The translations under genes were made by a program, and so were the position numbers. 64,000 nucleotides of DNA from Marthasterias glacialis (taxonomy: Eukaryota; Echinodermata; Asteroidea; Forcipulatida; Asteriidae), in NCBI GenBank assembly GCA_911728455.2, contig OU452228.1, forward strand, positions 806,001 through 870,000. The letters are read 5' to 3'. The notes beneath the pieces are model-generated. The model ran no database searches, was not told the DNA's origin, and worked only from the letters and a program-made list of their open reading frames with translations. Below are positions 32,366 through 42,737 of this stretch, one piece after another. Every line of letters starts with the position of its first letter. Position 1 is the first letter of the stretch.

Positions 32366-32835
32366 GATAATAATAATACAGATTTATAGTGCACACATAT
32401 CCACCCTGCTGGGGGCTCAAGGCGCGGAGACAAAGAAAAACACGAATGCAAACAAAACTAGCAAAGCAATTACAACTGAACATCCTCAACGAAGACTTGT
32501 GACATAAGATGAGTTTTAAGTAGCAACTTAAATTTAGTTATACAAATTACAAGATTTGAGTTCAGAAGGAAGATGGTTCCAGAGTCTCAGAGCTGATACA
32601 GAAAAGGACCTATCACCCCAGGTAATTTAGAAACTGGTTCCAAAGGGAGGGACATATTGCCGGAGCGCAGATTGCGTGATGGACTGTAGACTTTAAGTAA
32701 GTAGTTCAGAGTCCGTGTTGGATTGCAGCGCAAAGGTAACAGGGCAGACGCAGAATAAAAAAAGGTCAATGAACTCACAAGCAAATCTACACTGAAATGA
32801 CTAGACAGTGCTCTGATGATTTGCGATATCTATCA
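32350..32835 (-). mobile_element. LINE remnant, RT C-terminus (CR1/L2-like)
   Basis: Minus-strand reading, with frameshifts, gives LLKVYSPSRNLRSGNMSLPL then ITWGDRSFSVSALRLWNHLP (about 32570-32640). This is the classic '..YSPSRNLRS.....GDRSFSVSAPRLWN.LP' end of ORF2 in this LINE group. The 3' end reads GCGCCTTGAGCCCCCAGCAG and closes in (TTA)n at about 32366-32380. The upstream part (to about 33200) keeps open but unrecognisable sequence. The element is too decayed to be active. Confidence 0.7.
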
Positions 32836-34251
32836 AGCTTTCTCACACACAAAAAACTCTTGCATGTCTTATTCCCGAGGTTTAAGATCAGCAGTGGGTG
32901 ACTTTGTTGGTCGGCAACTGTGTGTGTGTGTGTGGGTGTACATGTCTGCACATTTAAACCAAGGACCTTAACAAAAGGGATCAGGGAAAATGACATACCA
33001 GGGACAGTCCTCGTGTACAAAACCAATGGGGACGTCACTAAAACAACTAAGTCCAAACAATGAGAGAACAAAGGGAATATCCCCGGTCTACACCATTTAC
33101 AAACGTGTGTGTGTGGGAGGGTCCCTTTGTTAGAGGGCGACTTTGCTAGGAATGAGATAGGCTTCCGAGTGTTCCTTTTGTGGCTGTAAATATTTGTCAA
33201 TTGGTAAGAATACTGTATCCGATCTCCACTATTTCTCTGTCAATATTCTTACCTTGTTTGTTAGTTAGAAAGGTCAATAATTAATGTAATTACTACCAGT
33301 ATAGTAAAGTATTATCATTGTATCCCTATTACCCCCACATCAAAACTTTCACTATTTTGCGTTGACAACTTTCATATAGTAAGTCGGTAACTAATAGCCT
33401 TCTGCCGGTCTGGTAAAAAACGAATCCGAAATATCAAATGGAATTTATACTAATCTGTCGAAAGCGCCATCTTATCATTCACATTTTTACCTTAAATGTT
33501 ATCTGTCCTTTGAAATATCTGTCTAATTCTTGTTTAACTTTTAAAACAAATTCTCATTGATTATCAAAATTATTTTCGCATCATAAACGTATAATATTGT
33601 ACAATGTCCAAATAATGACTGGAAACTGTGTGTGGTGTGAAGTCGCAATCATGGTAATCGATGCAGTTCATAATGAAGCGCGGCAGGGTATCTAATAACT
33701 CTAAAGAGGAATTCAGACCTCAGTAAATAAATGCACTTAGAGATCACGAACATTGTAATTCCTGGAAAGTTAAATATTTTCTTGATATTGGATTAACTGC
33801 TAGAGCATTCAAAATTCCAACTCTCACATTTCCCCATTACTATTGTATACACATGGTATAATCATTTGAACATCGTTGATATCAAGCTGTAGGCCTACTG
33901 TTCAAACCATTCACAGCATAGAGGGTCCACTGATTCACCACAGCTGTACTACCATTTGGAAAGATCCTCACAAGGCTTTGTATCAGTTTACCTACCATTC
34001 AAAACCACTTGGGGAATCAACACTACGCAGTTGTCTCACCATTCAAAACCACAATAGTGAATGGTTTCAAATGGTACATCAACTTGTTCGAAAAAAGCAC
34101 CAAGAATTGGAGGGTTAAGCTCCATTATTGCAGAGGAAAGAACTTTGCAGACCATTGGAAAACTCCTTTCTGAAAATCGAAGTGCTAAGAATGATGCGAC
34201 CCACCTCCGATTTCACACCACACGCTGCACATTTTCTGAGACATTATAAAT
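32836..34251. other. no gene recognised; presumed AIMP1 intron 1
   Basis: A 137-codon minus frame (32787-33200) lies in line with the LINE remnant and includes repeat-derived THTHT; it is probably more of the same element. Around 33960-34070 ACCATTCAAAACCAC occurs twice, a short local duplication. Confidence 0.45.
32918..32935. repeat. short (GT)n tract
   Basis: TGTGTGTGTGTGTGTG inside the LINE-remnant neighbourhood; another TGTGTGTG lies at about 33105. Confidence 0.85.
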
Positions 34252-34340
34252 GAATTTAACCAGTTGCTGCCAGATGACCTGTTTACATGCAAATGTTTCC
34301 CCTGCCTGGAAACAGAAGCCGTCTTAAGACACCTGTCTCA
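34252..34340. mobile_element. MITE family M1, head fragment
   Basis: TTAACCAGTTGCTGCCAGAT, GACCTGTTTACATGCAAATG and AGAAGCCGTCTTAAGAC match the M1 head; the rest is missing. Confidence 0.65.
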
Positions 34341-35701
34341 GGGTAGACCCAGTAACTGGGGCACTGTACTCCTTTTTTGTTGTTGACATTTTGACGTTAT
34401 CGGTCGTACTAGCACCCAAGCATGAAACATATACAAGTAGCAACTGGATCAGCAGGCGGATTTAAAACGCCTCTGTTAAAAAAATGACTAAGACTCAAAA
34501 GAATTGCTAGAAAATTGCCTACAGGCTTCTCAAGATATCAAAGATGAAATAAAATGCATTTTATTGTACTCATGATCATTTTCTGTCCCCAAAATCGATG
34601 ATTTTTTAGGCCAACTAAAAGTGCAGTCGTTACGATCTGCATGTTACTACTACGTGACATCAACTACTATTTCCTAACAAAAAGCATTGTGTGTTCGCTG
34701 ATACCCTGACTTGCATATTGTTTTGCCCAAACAAGACAGGATGAATACAGACTGCTTGAGATCATAAGAAAAATTGGAAAATTGAAAATATGAAGTCAAC
34801 AACCAGCCAGGGTAAATCCTTTACGTTTTCTTTCCGAAAAAATTCTCAAGGATTTGACGTCAGCTTAACGAGATGAAACGTCTAATTGGCTGATTAACTA
34901 TTCTGGAAAATAAGCAGCTTGTTTTCATGGCATTGGATATGATGCAAGACCTGACCTGTCTGACATTTCCATTCAACCCATTTGGACGTCAAATATTCCT
35001 CGTTAATCCACCATTGTCACGGAATAATAATCCACATATCGACCATGGAATCTCTCATGAGGCGAAATTAGTAGCTTCTAATAGCTACTAATTAGTTACA
35101 CAGCTGTAAACTTTCCTGTGCCTACCGGAATGTAGCCTATTAAAATATGTGTACAGAGTAGAGGAAAAGTTTTGAAGGCTATATTGCTATGCGGATACTT
35201 TTTTGTGGGTTTTTAAATAACATTTTATATTTTATATTTTATTAATCTCATCCAACAGCAGAATAACCGCCGATTACAGGGAGATGTTAATAAGGCAATA
35301 AAAAACACTCAATACAAATACGTTCAAAGAAAAAAAAAAAAAAATGAAACATCACTGTTTTTGTTGTTGTTTCTTTTTTCCCCCTTCTTTTTTAAAGTAA
35401 AATTTGTTCTCATCCACTTATTTCAACATTCACACTCCACTTTTGGGACAACAGTTTGGGAAAAATACACTGGACAGTCAGTCATTGCTATTCACCACAC
35501 TTATGAATACTTCCGTCTCAACTCCTTTAAAACAAAAACGAACAAACAATCATTACCAAATTTTCTTACCACCTCCTTGCTTTTTAATAAACCGCTACTG
35601 AACCAAACTCTGACAATTACATCAAATGATTAGGTAGCCACATTTAAGTAAACACAATGAAAGACGGTTTTAATGGTTTGTGAGGGAATTGCTGCAACTA
35701 A

Positions 35702-35864
35702 AATAAGCAATGGTGAGTTGTTATTATTATTATCTTTTTACATATTATTATTCAAATATTTTGCCCCGACTTGCATACTGTAAAATAAGCAACGGTGAGT
35801 TGTTATTATTATTATCTTTTTACATATTATTATTCAAATATTTTGCCCCGACTTGCATACTGTT
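35702..35864 (+). repeat. tandem duplication, 82-bp unit x2
   Basis: AAATAAGCAATGGTGAGTTG ... TTTTGCCCCGACTTGCATAC is repeated almost exactly (35702-35780, 35783-35864). It contains (TTA)n stretches. Confidence 0.9.
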
Positions 35865-36013
35865 TTGCGCAGTCAAGACAGGATACCAGTCCCCATACGC
35901 CAACACGCAATCCACACTGTATAGAAGTTCCATTGGTCATGATTGGCTGAGCGCACACTTTACACAGCTGGTATCCTGCGTTGACTGCGCAAAACAATGG
36001 CATGTTCTTCAAA
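35851..36013. repeat. foldback hairpin
   Basis: TGTTTTGCGCAGTCAAGACA, GGATACCAG (about 35862-35890) pairs with CTGGTATCCTGCGTTGACTG, CGCAAAACA (35967-35995). The loop of ~75 bases holds a near-CCAAT CATTGGTCATGATTGGC. Confidence 0.8.
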
Positions 36014-37349
36014 TGTCATTTTAAAACAATATTTGTTTTACCTCATAAGATGTTTTAAATAATAAAGTGTATATTTAAGTATACTAAAACGCTCATATAA
36101 GGATAGTTCAGTGAGTTATTTTCTTGCTGTGGTCATTTTAGAATGTTTAGTCTACATCAGTGAAACACGTGGTCATTTATATTTAATTCCAAGACAGAAA
36201 AAGCAAAGGACAAGGAGCATCCATTCTTTTCTGAAGTGAGGCCCAACTGATATACATGTACTACCAAATAAAAATGAAGGAATCCAAACAAAACACAACA
36301 TGCAGAAAATATAAGCCTGACACATGAGTGCATAATATTGACGAAAATCAAAGCAAATGTTGCCTCTCATTAATTTATTACTGACACAATACAACTGTAA
36401 TTTCCGTGGTATATTTGCAGCCTCTCATACCTAATGTACATGTAACATCTATAAAAAAAAATAACTTCGCCAGGCTACCCTAAAAAAAAATTAAAGTAAA
36501 AACGTCCCATTTTGAACATCATCTTTGACGGATTTTTTATGACGTTCGAGAAAAATAGATGGAATTGACATGATGTCTGGGAAATTGACGGAGTTTATAG
36601 CAAATGACACTCGGTACTTTGTTACCTTCGCACAGTCCACATCGATCACACTGAAGATTAGTTGTTCTAGTTTCCAAAATCTAGTGTTCGCAGGGAAGTA
36701 CAATGTACATGTATTTCGGTTGTTTATTGCCTCAGATGCTTTTTGGATTTTAGTCTGGAGCTGTACCCTGGTTTTAGGATGCCAGTAAAGGAGTGGACAT
36801 CATTTACTTGACAGTTTTATTTTAAACGAATATAATGTGTCGCAGAAAAACCATGGCAGATTGAACATTACGTGAAAACATCGAGGTGGTGCCATATGCA
36901 AGTCAGGGCGTCAGCAGTAGTTGATGTTGCGTAGTAAAATGCAGATCGTAACGACTGCACTTTTAGTTGCTTAAAAAATCATCGATTTCGGAGGACAGAA
37001 AATAATTGTGAGTACAATTAAATGCATTTTATTTCATCTTTGATACATGTATCTTGAGAAGCCAGTAGGCGATTTTCCAGCAATTCTGTTGAGTCTTAGG
37101 CATTTTTTTTAACAGAGGCGTTTTAAATCCGCCTGCTGATCCAGTTGCTATATGTTTCGGAAAAGTTTCCATATCCGGCTGCCACTTTCTAAGAGATTTT
37201 TTAGATTTTTTAATTGATGTTGTCCCTTTTTTAATGTTCCTCTCCAGGAATTGGTAGCTAAAACGCTAATTAATGACCTTTCATCGCGCAGCCGGAACTT
37301 TCGCGCATTCATGCCCAAAGTAATTAAAATGGCATTTAGCCAGTAGCCA

Positions 37350-37395
37350 CAGATGTTTCAGCCGCTTGTTTGACCAAACGAGCGGCTGAAACATA
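37350..37395. repeat. short perfect-type hairpin
   Basis: GTTTCAGCCGCTTGTTTG and ACCAAACGAGCGGCTGAAAC pair with a single mismatch. Confidence 0.75.
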
Positions 37396-38004
37396 CGTGA
37401 AATGTACCGAGTCTAAACAAAAATAGGGTTGCTTTTGTCATCCATGAACATCAACTCTATTTTGTAATATTTAATTTTTTTTTTTTCATGAAAGATATTT
37501 ACAAACATTTTTTCTGTCAGTTTTGTTTTGTTTTGGATAACACAAAGGAGTTTCCTTCTGGAAAATTACAACTAAACATCGCTCTTCCGAGCCAAAAACA
37601 GTGACAAAATGGTCAAACTTTACAACCAAATTTGTCTATGTTCCCGGGTTTTCCTGACACTGTACTTGTCAAAACATTAAGAATGAGTAAAATAAGGCCA
37701 TCAACTTGAAATCAAGTGAAAAGGAAATGATTTTGCTGAGATTTGTGGTTTTTTGTACTTGTGTTTTCTCATTACCTTCATTATTGAGCAGTTCTTAAAG
37801 GGTAACCAATCAATGACTTTGTTTCGCGGCCGGCCGTGAAACGAAGCCAACGACGACTTGTTGAGCCTCTCAAAAATGTGTGGCACATATGGCAAAGTTT
37901 AAAAAACCGTCAACTTTTTTTTAAATTTAATTTGTTTTAAATCACTATATTGATCTATTTCCCGGGTTTTTACAACATAATATACATATTGTCAATGAAG
38001 GTCG

Positions 38005-38110
38005 GACTCGGCACCTAACAATCTCGGCACAAGCTCGGCTCCAGGAATTCGGCACCTTACAAGCTCGGCACCGGCCTATATTTTACTCGCAAACCCGGCA
38101 CCCAGCAACA
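38005..38110. repeat. CTCGGCAC minisatellite-like stretch
   Basis: GGACTCGGCACCTAACAATC, TCGGCACAAGCTCGGCTCCA, TTCGGCACCTTACAAGCTCG, GCACCGGCC, CCCGGCACCC: a (AAG)CTCGGCAC core repeats about six times at irregular spacing. Confidence 0.6.
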
Positions 38111-38172
38111 ACAGGCCTACAGGCATTTGTTTTTGAAAAAGCCTTGAAAAAAGGGTCAAATGTTGGAATAAA

Positions 38173-38496
38173 AAGCCCATGTCAATGACGGCGGAGGAGC
38201 CATAATGGTTGCGGTTGCTTTTTTTTTTGCGCGGCTGTGCAGCGGGAGGGTGCTATGACTCACCGTACTCCTGCACTAGTCTTTTTCGTGTTGCTATGTG
38301 TGTGTATTCGTTCGTCCGTCGTCCAATGCACGCATTCAGTCAGCACATTCAAGAACGTTTACCGCTGCGCGAAAGCTTGACGTCACCACCATCAGGTAAA
38401 CGTCGAAAAATAACTGCTGGAATAAAGACTAGTGCAGAAATACGACCTGCACTGAACAAACCATCATGGCTCCTCCGCCGTCGTTGATATGGGCTT
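38173..38496. mobile_element. TIR element or inverted-repeat pair next to the palindrome
   Basis: AAGCCCATGTCAATGACGGC at the left and its near-complement at the right (…GCCGTCGTTGATATGGGCTT) form ~38-bp inverted termini with about 4 mismatches around a 324-bp unit. The interior holds a CRE-like TGACGTCA at about 38379 and a GC-rich stretch. No convincing target duplication is visible. It could be a MITE; an interior open frame (38209-38487) has no family resemblance. Confidence 0.55.
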
Positions 38497-38846
38497 ATAT
38501 CACTGAGATTTGATATAAAATTTCATCAAAAGCCTAGGATTTATCGCACGGGGATCGTGCAGAAATCTTCTCCAGACTCTGTCTGTGAGTCTGACATGTC
38601 TGAAAGCAACGACCGACCGATCACTGAGGGATAAATTTGCCCAAAAAAAGTAAGTCTCGATTCGAAAGTTGATGTCTGGTTTTAGAGGACAGGGTTCGTT
38701 GGGCGGAGGGAGTCCAGCGTATTGGCACAATGTATGGCAGACATTCTAAGCACATGGAGTTGATCTTTATTGTATGACAACGTCATCTGGAACCCTTAAA
38801 ACAACATCATGAAAATATTTGGCAGAAAAAAACGACAAAAACTTAC

Positions 38847-38878
38847 CAAAAGACTGACCGAATATATCCATAATCCAT
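38847..38878 (-). CDS. AIMP1: candidate AIMP1 exon 1 (N-terminal extension)
   Basis: This is a 32-nt coding stretch reading MDYGYIRSVF plus two bases, followed directly by a perfect GTAAGT donor (38846-38841). If spliced to the acceptor at 30543-30544, TG joins G to give Trp and the frame runs through FLVRGFQCARLT into the conserved Met of exon 2 with no stop: 23 extra residues. From memory, human AIMP1 also has an isoform with an N-terminal extension of about 24 residues before the usual Met, which supports this model. An inverted CCAAT box lies 48 bases upstream. The exon sits in the left arm of a large palindrome and has an identical mirror copy at 39425-39456. The phase match and donor are seen in the sequence; the 8.3-kb splice is inferred and could be wrong, in which case this is an unrelated exon or chance. 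Confidence 0.5.
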
Positions 38879-38990
38879 AGCGGGGCCAACTAGTGATTTT
38901 GAACGTCGCACTTGCTTGGCAACAACCAATCAGGGTGACCCAACCAAACACGCATCTGGACGAGCCATGGCTGTCGTATGCGTATCGGCC
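38870..38990 (-). promoter_or_regulatory. putative AIMP1 promoter (left palindrome arm)
   Basis: The region just upstream of candidate exon 1 on the minus strand carries ATTGG (inverted CCAAT, plus-strand 38926-38930) 48 bases before the ATG. It also carries a GTTGCC(N)2GCAA-like X-box stretch and is CpG-rich compared with its surroundings. No TATA box is seen. CCAAT plus GC-rich, TATA-less architecture suits a housekeeping gene. Promoter function is inferred; the same block is repeated in mirror image at 39310-39430. Confidence 0.4.
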
Positions 38991-39309
38991 ATTCCAGCTT
39001 GCAAACTCACCGCCTGTGTGTGTAAGCACCGATCCCCCCGGACCGAGTGCGCAGCATGCAGGCTATGTACATGTACATGTACATGTACTGTATGAACATC
39101 GTGCGTGCACAAACTATACAGCTTGTAGTACCGTGTGCTGCTCCGTACCGAATGGAGCAGCACACGGTACTACGATACGAGCTGTATAGTTTGTGCACGC
39201 ACGATGTTCATACAGTACATGTACATGTACATGTACATAGCCTGCATGCTGCGCACTCGGTCCGGGGGGATCGGTGCTTACACACACAGGCGGTGAGTTT
39301 GCAAGCTGG

Positions 39310-39430
39310 AATGGCCGATACGCATACGACAGCCATGGCTCGTCCAGATGCGTGTTTGGTTGGGTCACGCTGATTGGTTGTTGCCAAGCAAGTGCGACGT
39401 TCAAAATCACTAGTTGGCCCCGCTATGGAT
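39310..39430 (+). promoter_or_regulatory. mirror copy of the putative promoter (right arm)
   Basis: This is the inverted duplicate of the block at 38870-38990. ATTGG at 39373-39377 is again 48 bases upstream of an ATG, now pointing right. One substitution next to the CCAAT box distinguishes the arms (GGGTCACGC here, GGGTCACCC on the other strand). If the left copy is a promoter, this one should also be active and would drive a rightward transcript. Confidence 0.35.
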
Positions 39431-39456
39431 TATGGATATATTCGGTCAGTCTTTTG
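39425..39456 (+). pseudogene. mirror copy of candidate AIMP1 exon 1
   Basis: The 32 bases coding MDYGYIRSVF and the GTAAGT donor (39457-39462) are preserved exactly in the right palindrome arm, in the plus orientation and pointing away from AIMP1. No downstream plus-strand exon that would accept it was recognised. It is either a duplicated orphan exon or the first exon of an unrecognised divergent transcript. Confidence 0.4.
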
Positions 39457-39665
39457 GTAAGTTTTTGTCGTTTTTTCTGCCAAATATTTTCATGATGTTG
39501 TTTTAAGGGTTCCAGATGACGTTGTCATACAATATTAAAGATCAACTCCATGTGTTTAGCATGTCTGTCATGATTTTGGAAAGTGGAAAAAATGGACGAA
39601 TCTGATCACGAGTCTGGCAAAAACTGGTCAAAACTGCTAGTTACACGGATAATACCAGTCTTGTG

Positions 39666-39712
39666 TCGTAACCCTCCGGTCTCCGACCGTCGGGAGGATG
39701 GAGGGTTACGAT
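39666..39712. repeat. short inverted repeat
   Basis: GTAACCCTCC at the left and GGAGGGTTAC at the right, with inner GGTC/GACC complementarity. It lies ~100 bases beyond the palindrome. Confidence 0.6.
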
Positions 39713-40164
39713 TATCGCAACTACGGTAACGGTTGCTCTAGTCTAGCTCTAGGTAGGATTTTTTTTAAGTGAAATATAAAATCCAACATTCAATCATAAA
39801 AAGAGGCGAACTGCACAAGCAAGTGACAAGTTATGAAGTGTGGGTAAAAAACAACATTTTCCCCCCTTAAACTTCAAAAACACAATTTACTAACTTACAT
39901 ATGCTTCAAAAGTTCTGCTCAAAACATACAAAACTGCGGTCACCACTCAGAATACATGGAATATAGCATATGCACTGCAGAGCGAATCTCTCCCTCAGCA
40001 AACATGACACCATACCATTCACAATATTATAAATGCGTTTTCTGTATTCCTGATCCTAAGTACCAGACCTGGGAAGATTCTGAACGCTTGGTGGCGCACT
40101 AGCCTCGCTCCCAAGGGTGTATTACTGATCTCGGCGCGCAGTGTTTTAAATGAACCGCATGGGC

Positions 40165-40350
40165 CAATTTCATAGAGCTACTTAAGCACAAAAAGTAGCT
40201 AAGGACAACAAAATGCTGACCAGAATAAGTTTACCGGCCAATTTACCATGTCACATGCACAATTTGTGACCGGTATCCTGCTCATTTCTGCTTAGCAGAC
40301 AATTTTTAAGCAATATTATCTGCTGAAGCAGGAAATTGGGCCCCTAATGA
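40165..40350. repeat. dispersed repeat, GGCCCAATTTCAT family
   Basis: GGCCAATTTCATAGAGCTAC, TTAAGCACAAAAAGTAGCTA, GTGACCGGTATCCTGCTCAT and GCAGGAAATTGGGCCCC. The ends are again inverted, so the family may be a foldback or MITE. Confidence 0.65.
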
Positions 40351-42594
40351 GGCCGGCGCGTCTCCGAAATAACGGCTTCGGCAGTCACTATGGCCGGATC
40401 GCTGACAATGAGTCATATTCATTCAACGTTGCAGCATAAGCCAATGGTCCCAGCCGAAGCCGAAGTTGACGAGGCCATAGTAAGCAGTGTAAAGTGCTCC
40501 ATGCTCACACACCTACACCGTAAAATACTACCGCCAAACAAACTCAGATTTAGTCACGCTTTTTGATGAGTTAAAAGGGCCATTTTGAATAACCAACCCA
40601 TCCACTCCAAATTTTCAATTTTCAAAACATACTGAAGGGTGAAATTGATGCCTCGAGTGAAGCAGATATCACCCTGCTCTCCCGTGCGCAGGACATTTTA
40701 ATATTGCTTTTTCATTTCTAGCTTCCAATTACAAATTTCAAGGACAACCAATACGCATTTTTGTCAGCTGAAAACAAAAATGTCAATCAAAACTTAGCAC
40801 TTTGTAAAATGTTTTTCTATCTACCGTTGTAACGAATGCGGCTGATAATTAAAAACAAATCGAGTCAAGGTTGACCGAATTTTAGGCAAGCCGGCGTTAT
40901 AATATGATAACGCAACAACACTACTATTTGAAAGAGGCTGTCGGGATTTTTTTGTCGTTTTCTTGATTGAATAGTGAGTTTAGATTTTCAGTTGTTCACT
41001 TTTAGCCCATCTACTGATCACATTTTCTCAAAATGTTTATATTGGATGTTCTAAATGGACTCTTATAGTTATTATTTGCGTCTAAAAAAAAAAAAAAATA
41101 CAAAAATAGGAAAACAGTGTTTTGTCATTGCACAAAGAACCGGTACTGCTACAACAATACATTTTAAAATTGGGCACCTGGCATTCCTGGCAGCTTGAAG
41201 ATAAACAATTTCCCGCTCAATGCACATACACAATCTAACTCATCATTCCCTGGTTTAATGACTTATTGGTGAAGTATAAAGGACATGAACTATACAATAA
41301 AGGCCTCAGATATGCTCAAAGTGAAATGAATGGCATACCAATTTTAAAAATCTTACCAAGCAAAACTAATTTCATCCCTAGCTTTGAATTTTTTTATTGC
41401 AAATGAGCCATTTGGGAACATCATAATACTTACAATACACACAGTTCTGTAACAATGCACCTATTCATGATTTTAATACAAAATAATTTGAAAAAAGTAA
41501 TTACCAGTTGTTTTTTGCCCGTTTGTTTCTTCACAATGGTGTGAACAGGTACGGCTCACGGGATACGAACAGGTGAGCATATTAGCCTGAGGGAAGAAAC
41601 ATCCTGGCCTGTCACCCGATCTGTTAGTTTTTGTTTTTGTTTCAATTTCTGTGTGTGAAAAGAATCAACCGTATAACATAATCATTTGGGGTTTTGGAGA
41701 ATAATTTCCCAATATTCTCTGTCTTCAGTAAAAGCACCACACATTGATCCTGTGAAAATAATGATTGGTTTTCCAGAAAACAATACCGAAAAATGATTTG
41801 TTTTTAGTGGGTTTTGTACACGTTCACATGGACTAATTTCCATATACAACTATCTATGTTTTTTTTTCTTCATTTTTTGTAATTAATAAACTCAATATTT
41901 GGGGAGAATTTTCTGGCACATAAAATAATAGCAAATGGAATGGTCTTGAAGAAAACATAATAAATTATTATAATATTTAGTGGGTTTTTATTGATGTTCG
42001 CATGGACCAATATAGTGTTTTGAAACTGAGTGTTTATTGATAATTCTTTTTATCGCACATAAAAAAATAGCTAACACAAAGCTAATAGTTTTAGGAGGGA
42101 AACATTTTTCGCACATTATTTCTGATTAAAACCTATCACTACGTCAGAGCTACGAGCAGTTTCGACAGGTAACATCGGTCGTTCTGTTTATAGATTGCAA
42201 TTTGCCGCCACCAGACTCCACTTAACAATTTAGGCCTAATTGCTTTCATTCAAATGACACATTTGATTGATTAATTAATTGTCTAGATTGTCGTTCAGGA
42301 ACATTACTCTACGGTCGTTTGCGGCATAACATGTCGGCTGGATCGTATAGATGATCATCTTTCAAAAGTTACTTGAAATAAATTGTTTTTAAATTTTATT
42401 ATTATTATTTTTGTTATGCTATTCGCCCATCACAAGACAAGGCCCAAAAGCAACTCGAGGTGTGTGGGCTACTTTTTGAAGGGATAGAAACCTGCCCCAA
42501 TGCGCAGAAACAAGACATGATGAGATATAAACACAAGTCTCTTCACAGCAAAGCTAAGAACAGGGAGGGGTAAATGAATCCGTTGCAAGACAAA
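40351..42594. other. no feature recognised
   Basis: AT-rich, no open frame of note. A local inverted pair GGCTTCGGCAGTCACTATGGCC / GGCCATAGT (40370-40395, 40465-40475) is too short to classify. Confidence 0.5.
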
Positions 42595-42733
42595 CATAAC
42601 TGCCTCTTCCCCTATATTTGAAGCAATTATAGTTAAGTGTCTTATTCGAGGACACAAGTGTCAGGACCAGGATTTGAACCCACATCCTGCTGACTTAGCC
42701 ACCAGGACTTAAACACTGCTCGGCCACGACACA
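42595..42733 (-). mobile_element. SINE family L, 5' part
   Basis: The inverted head TCAGGACCAGGATTTGAACC ... CTGCTCGGCCACGACACAC with the first body bases (AGTGTCTTATTCGAGGACAC). The tail is missing; a LINE 3' fragment follows. Confidence 0.72.
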
Positions 42734-42737
42734 CTAC

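Larger units (their letters stand above)
34425..37165. repeat. 2.7-kb unit bounded by ~290-bp inverted repeats
   Basis: The left arm (34425-34725) has TAGCAACTGGATCAGCAGGC, GGATTTAAAACGCCTCTGTT, AAGTGCAGTCGTTACGATCT and CCCTGACTTGCATAT. The right arm (36890-37165) has the complements in reverse order (ATATGCAAGTCAGGGCGTCA, AGATCGTAACGACTGCACTT, AACAGAGGCGTTTTAAATCC, GCCTGCTGATCCAGTTGCTA). The interior contains a further foldback at 35851-36013 whose arms share ACTTGCATACTGTTTTGC with the left arm edge. No transposase is recognised. It could be a non-autonomous foldback transposon or two inverted copies of one repeat. Confidence 0.7.
901..38878 (-). other. AIMP1: AIMP1 gene extent (3' end off window)
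   Basis: Gene-level entry. On the minus strand six blocks are proposed: candidate exon 1 (38878-38847), then 30542-30397, 26523-26416, 25712-25539, 24162-23963 and 1069-901. Every junction has GT/AG ends, and the phases agree from block to block (2, 1, 1, 1, 0, then 1 at the exit). The joined product is about 253 residues from the conserved internal Met, or 276 with the candidate extension. The human protein is about 312, so roughly 50-60 C-terminal codons should lie left of position 1. AIMP1 is a structural subunit of the cytosolic multi-aminoacyl-tRNA-synthetase complex. Its N-terminal coiled coil binds partners (arginyl-tRNA synthetase in mammals) and its C-terminal EMAP-II OB fold binds tRNA. 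Introns are about 8.3, 3.9, 0.7, 1.4 and 22.9 kb. Confidence 0.88.
38735..39570. repeat. ~836-bp near-perfect palindrome
   Basis: The left arm (38735-39144) and right arm (39154-39570) are reverse complements around a 9-base spacer (GTACCGAAT). Differences seen are a 5-base indel near the centre, a 3-base ATT indel and a homopolymer length change in the outer parts, one substitution by the CCAAT box, and a few mismatches in the last 25 bases at each end. Both arms include a TACATG repeat run and the promoter/exon block described above. Beyond 38735 and 39570 the flanks are unrelated. The structure is certain; the origin (inverted duplication versus assembly foldback) is not. Confidence 0.95.

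Noticed and set aside
32787..33200. 137-codon minus-strand frame
   Set aside because: Includes a (GT)n-derived THTHT run and continues into a decayed LINE; no domain recognised.
38893..39410. Six overlapping frames with identical proteins on both strands
   Set aside because: They are the palindrome read from both sides and cross the centre; no motif, and they overlap the proposed promoter.
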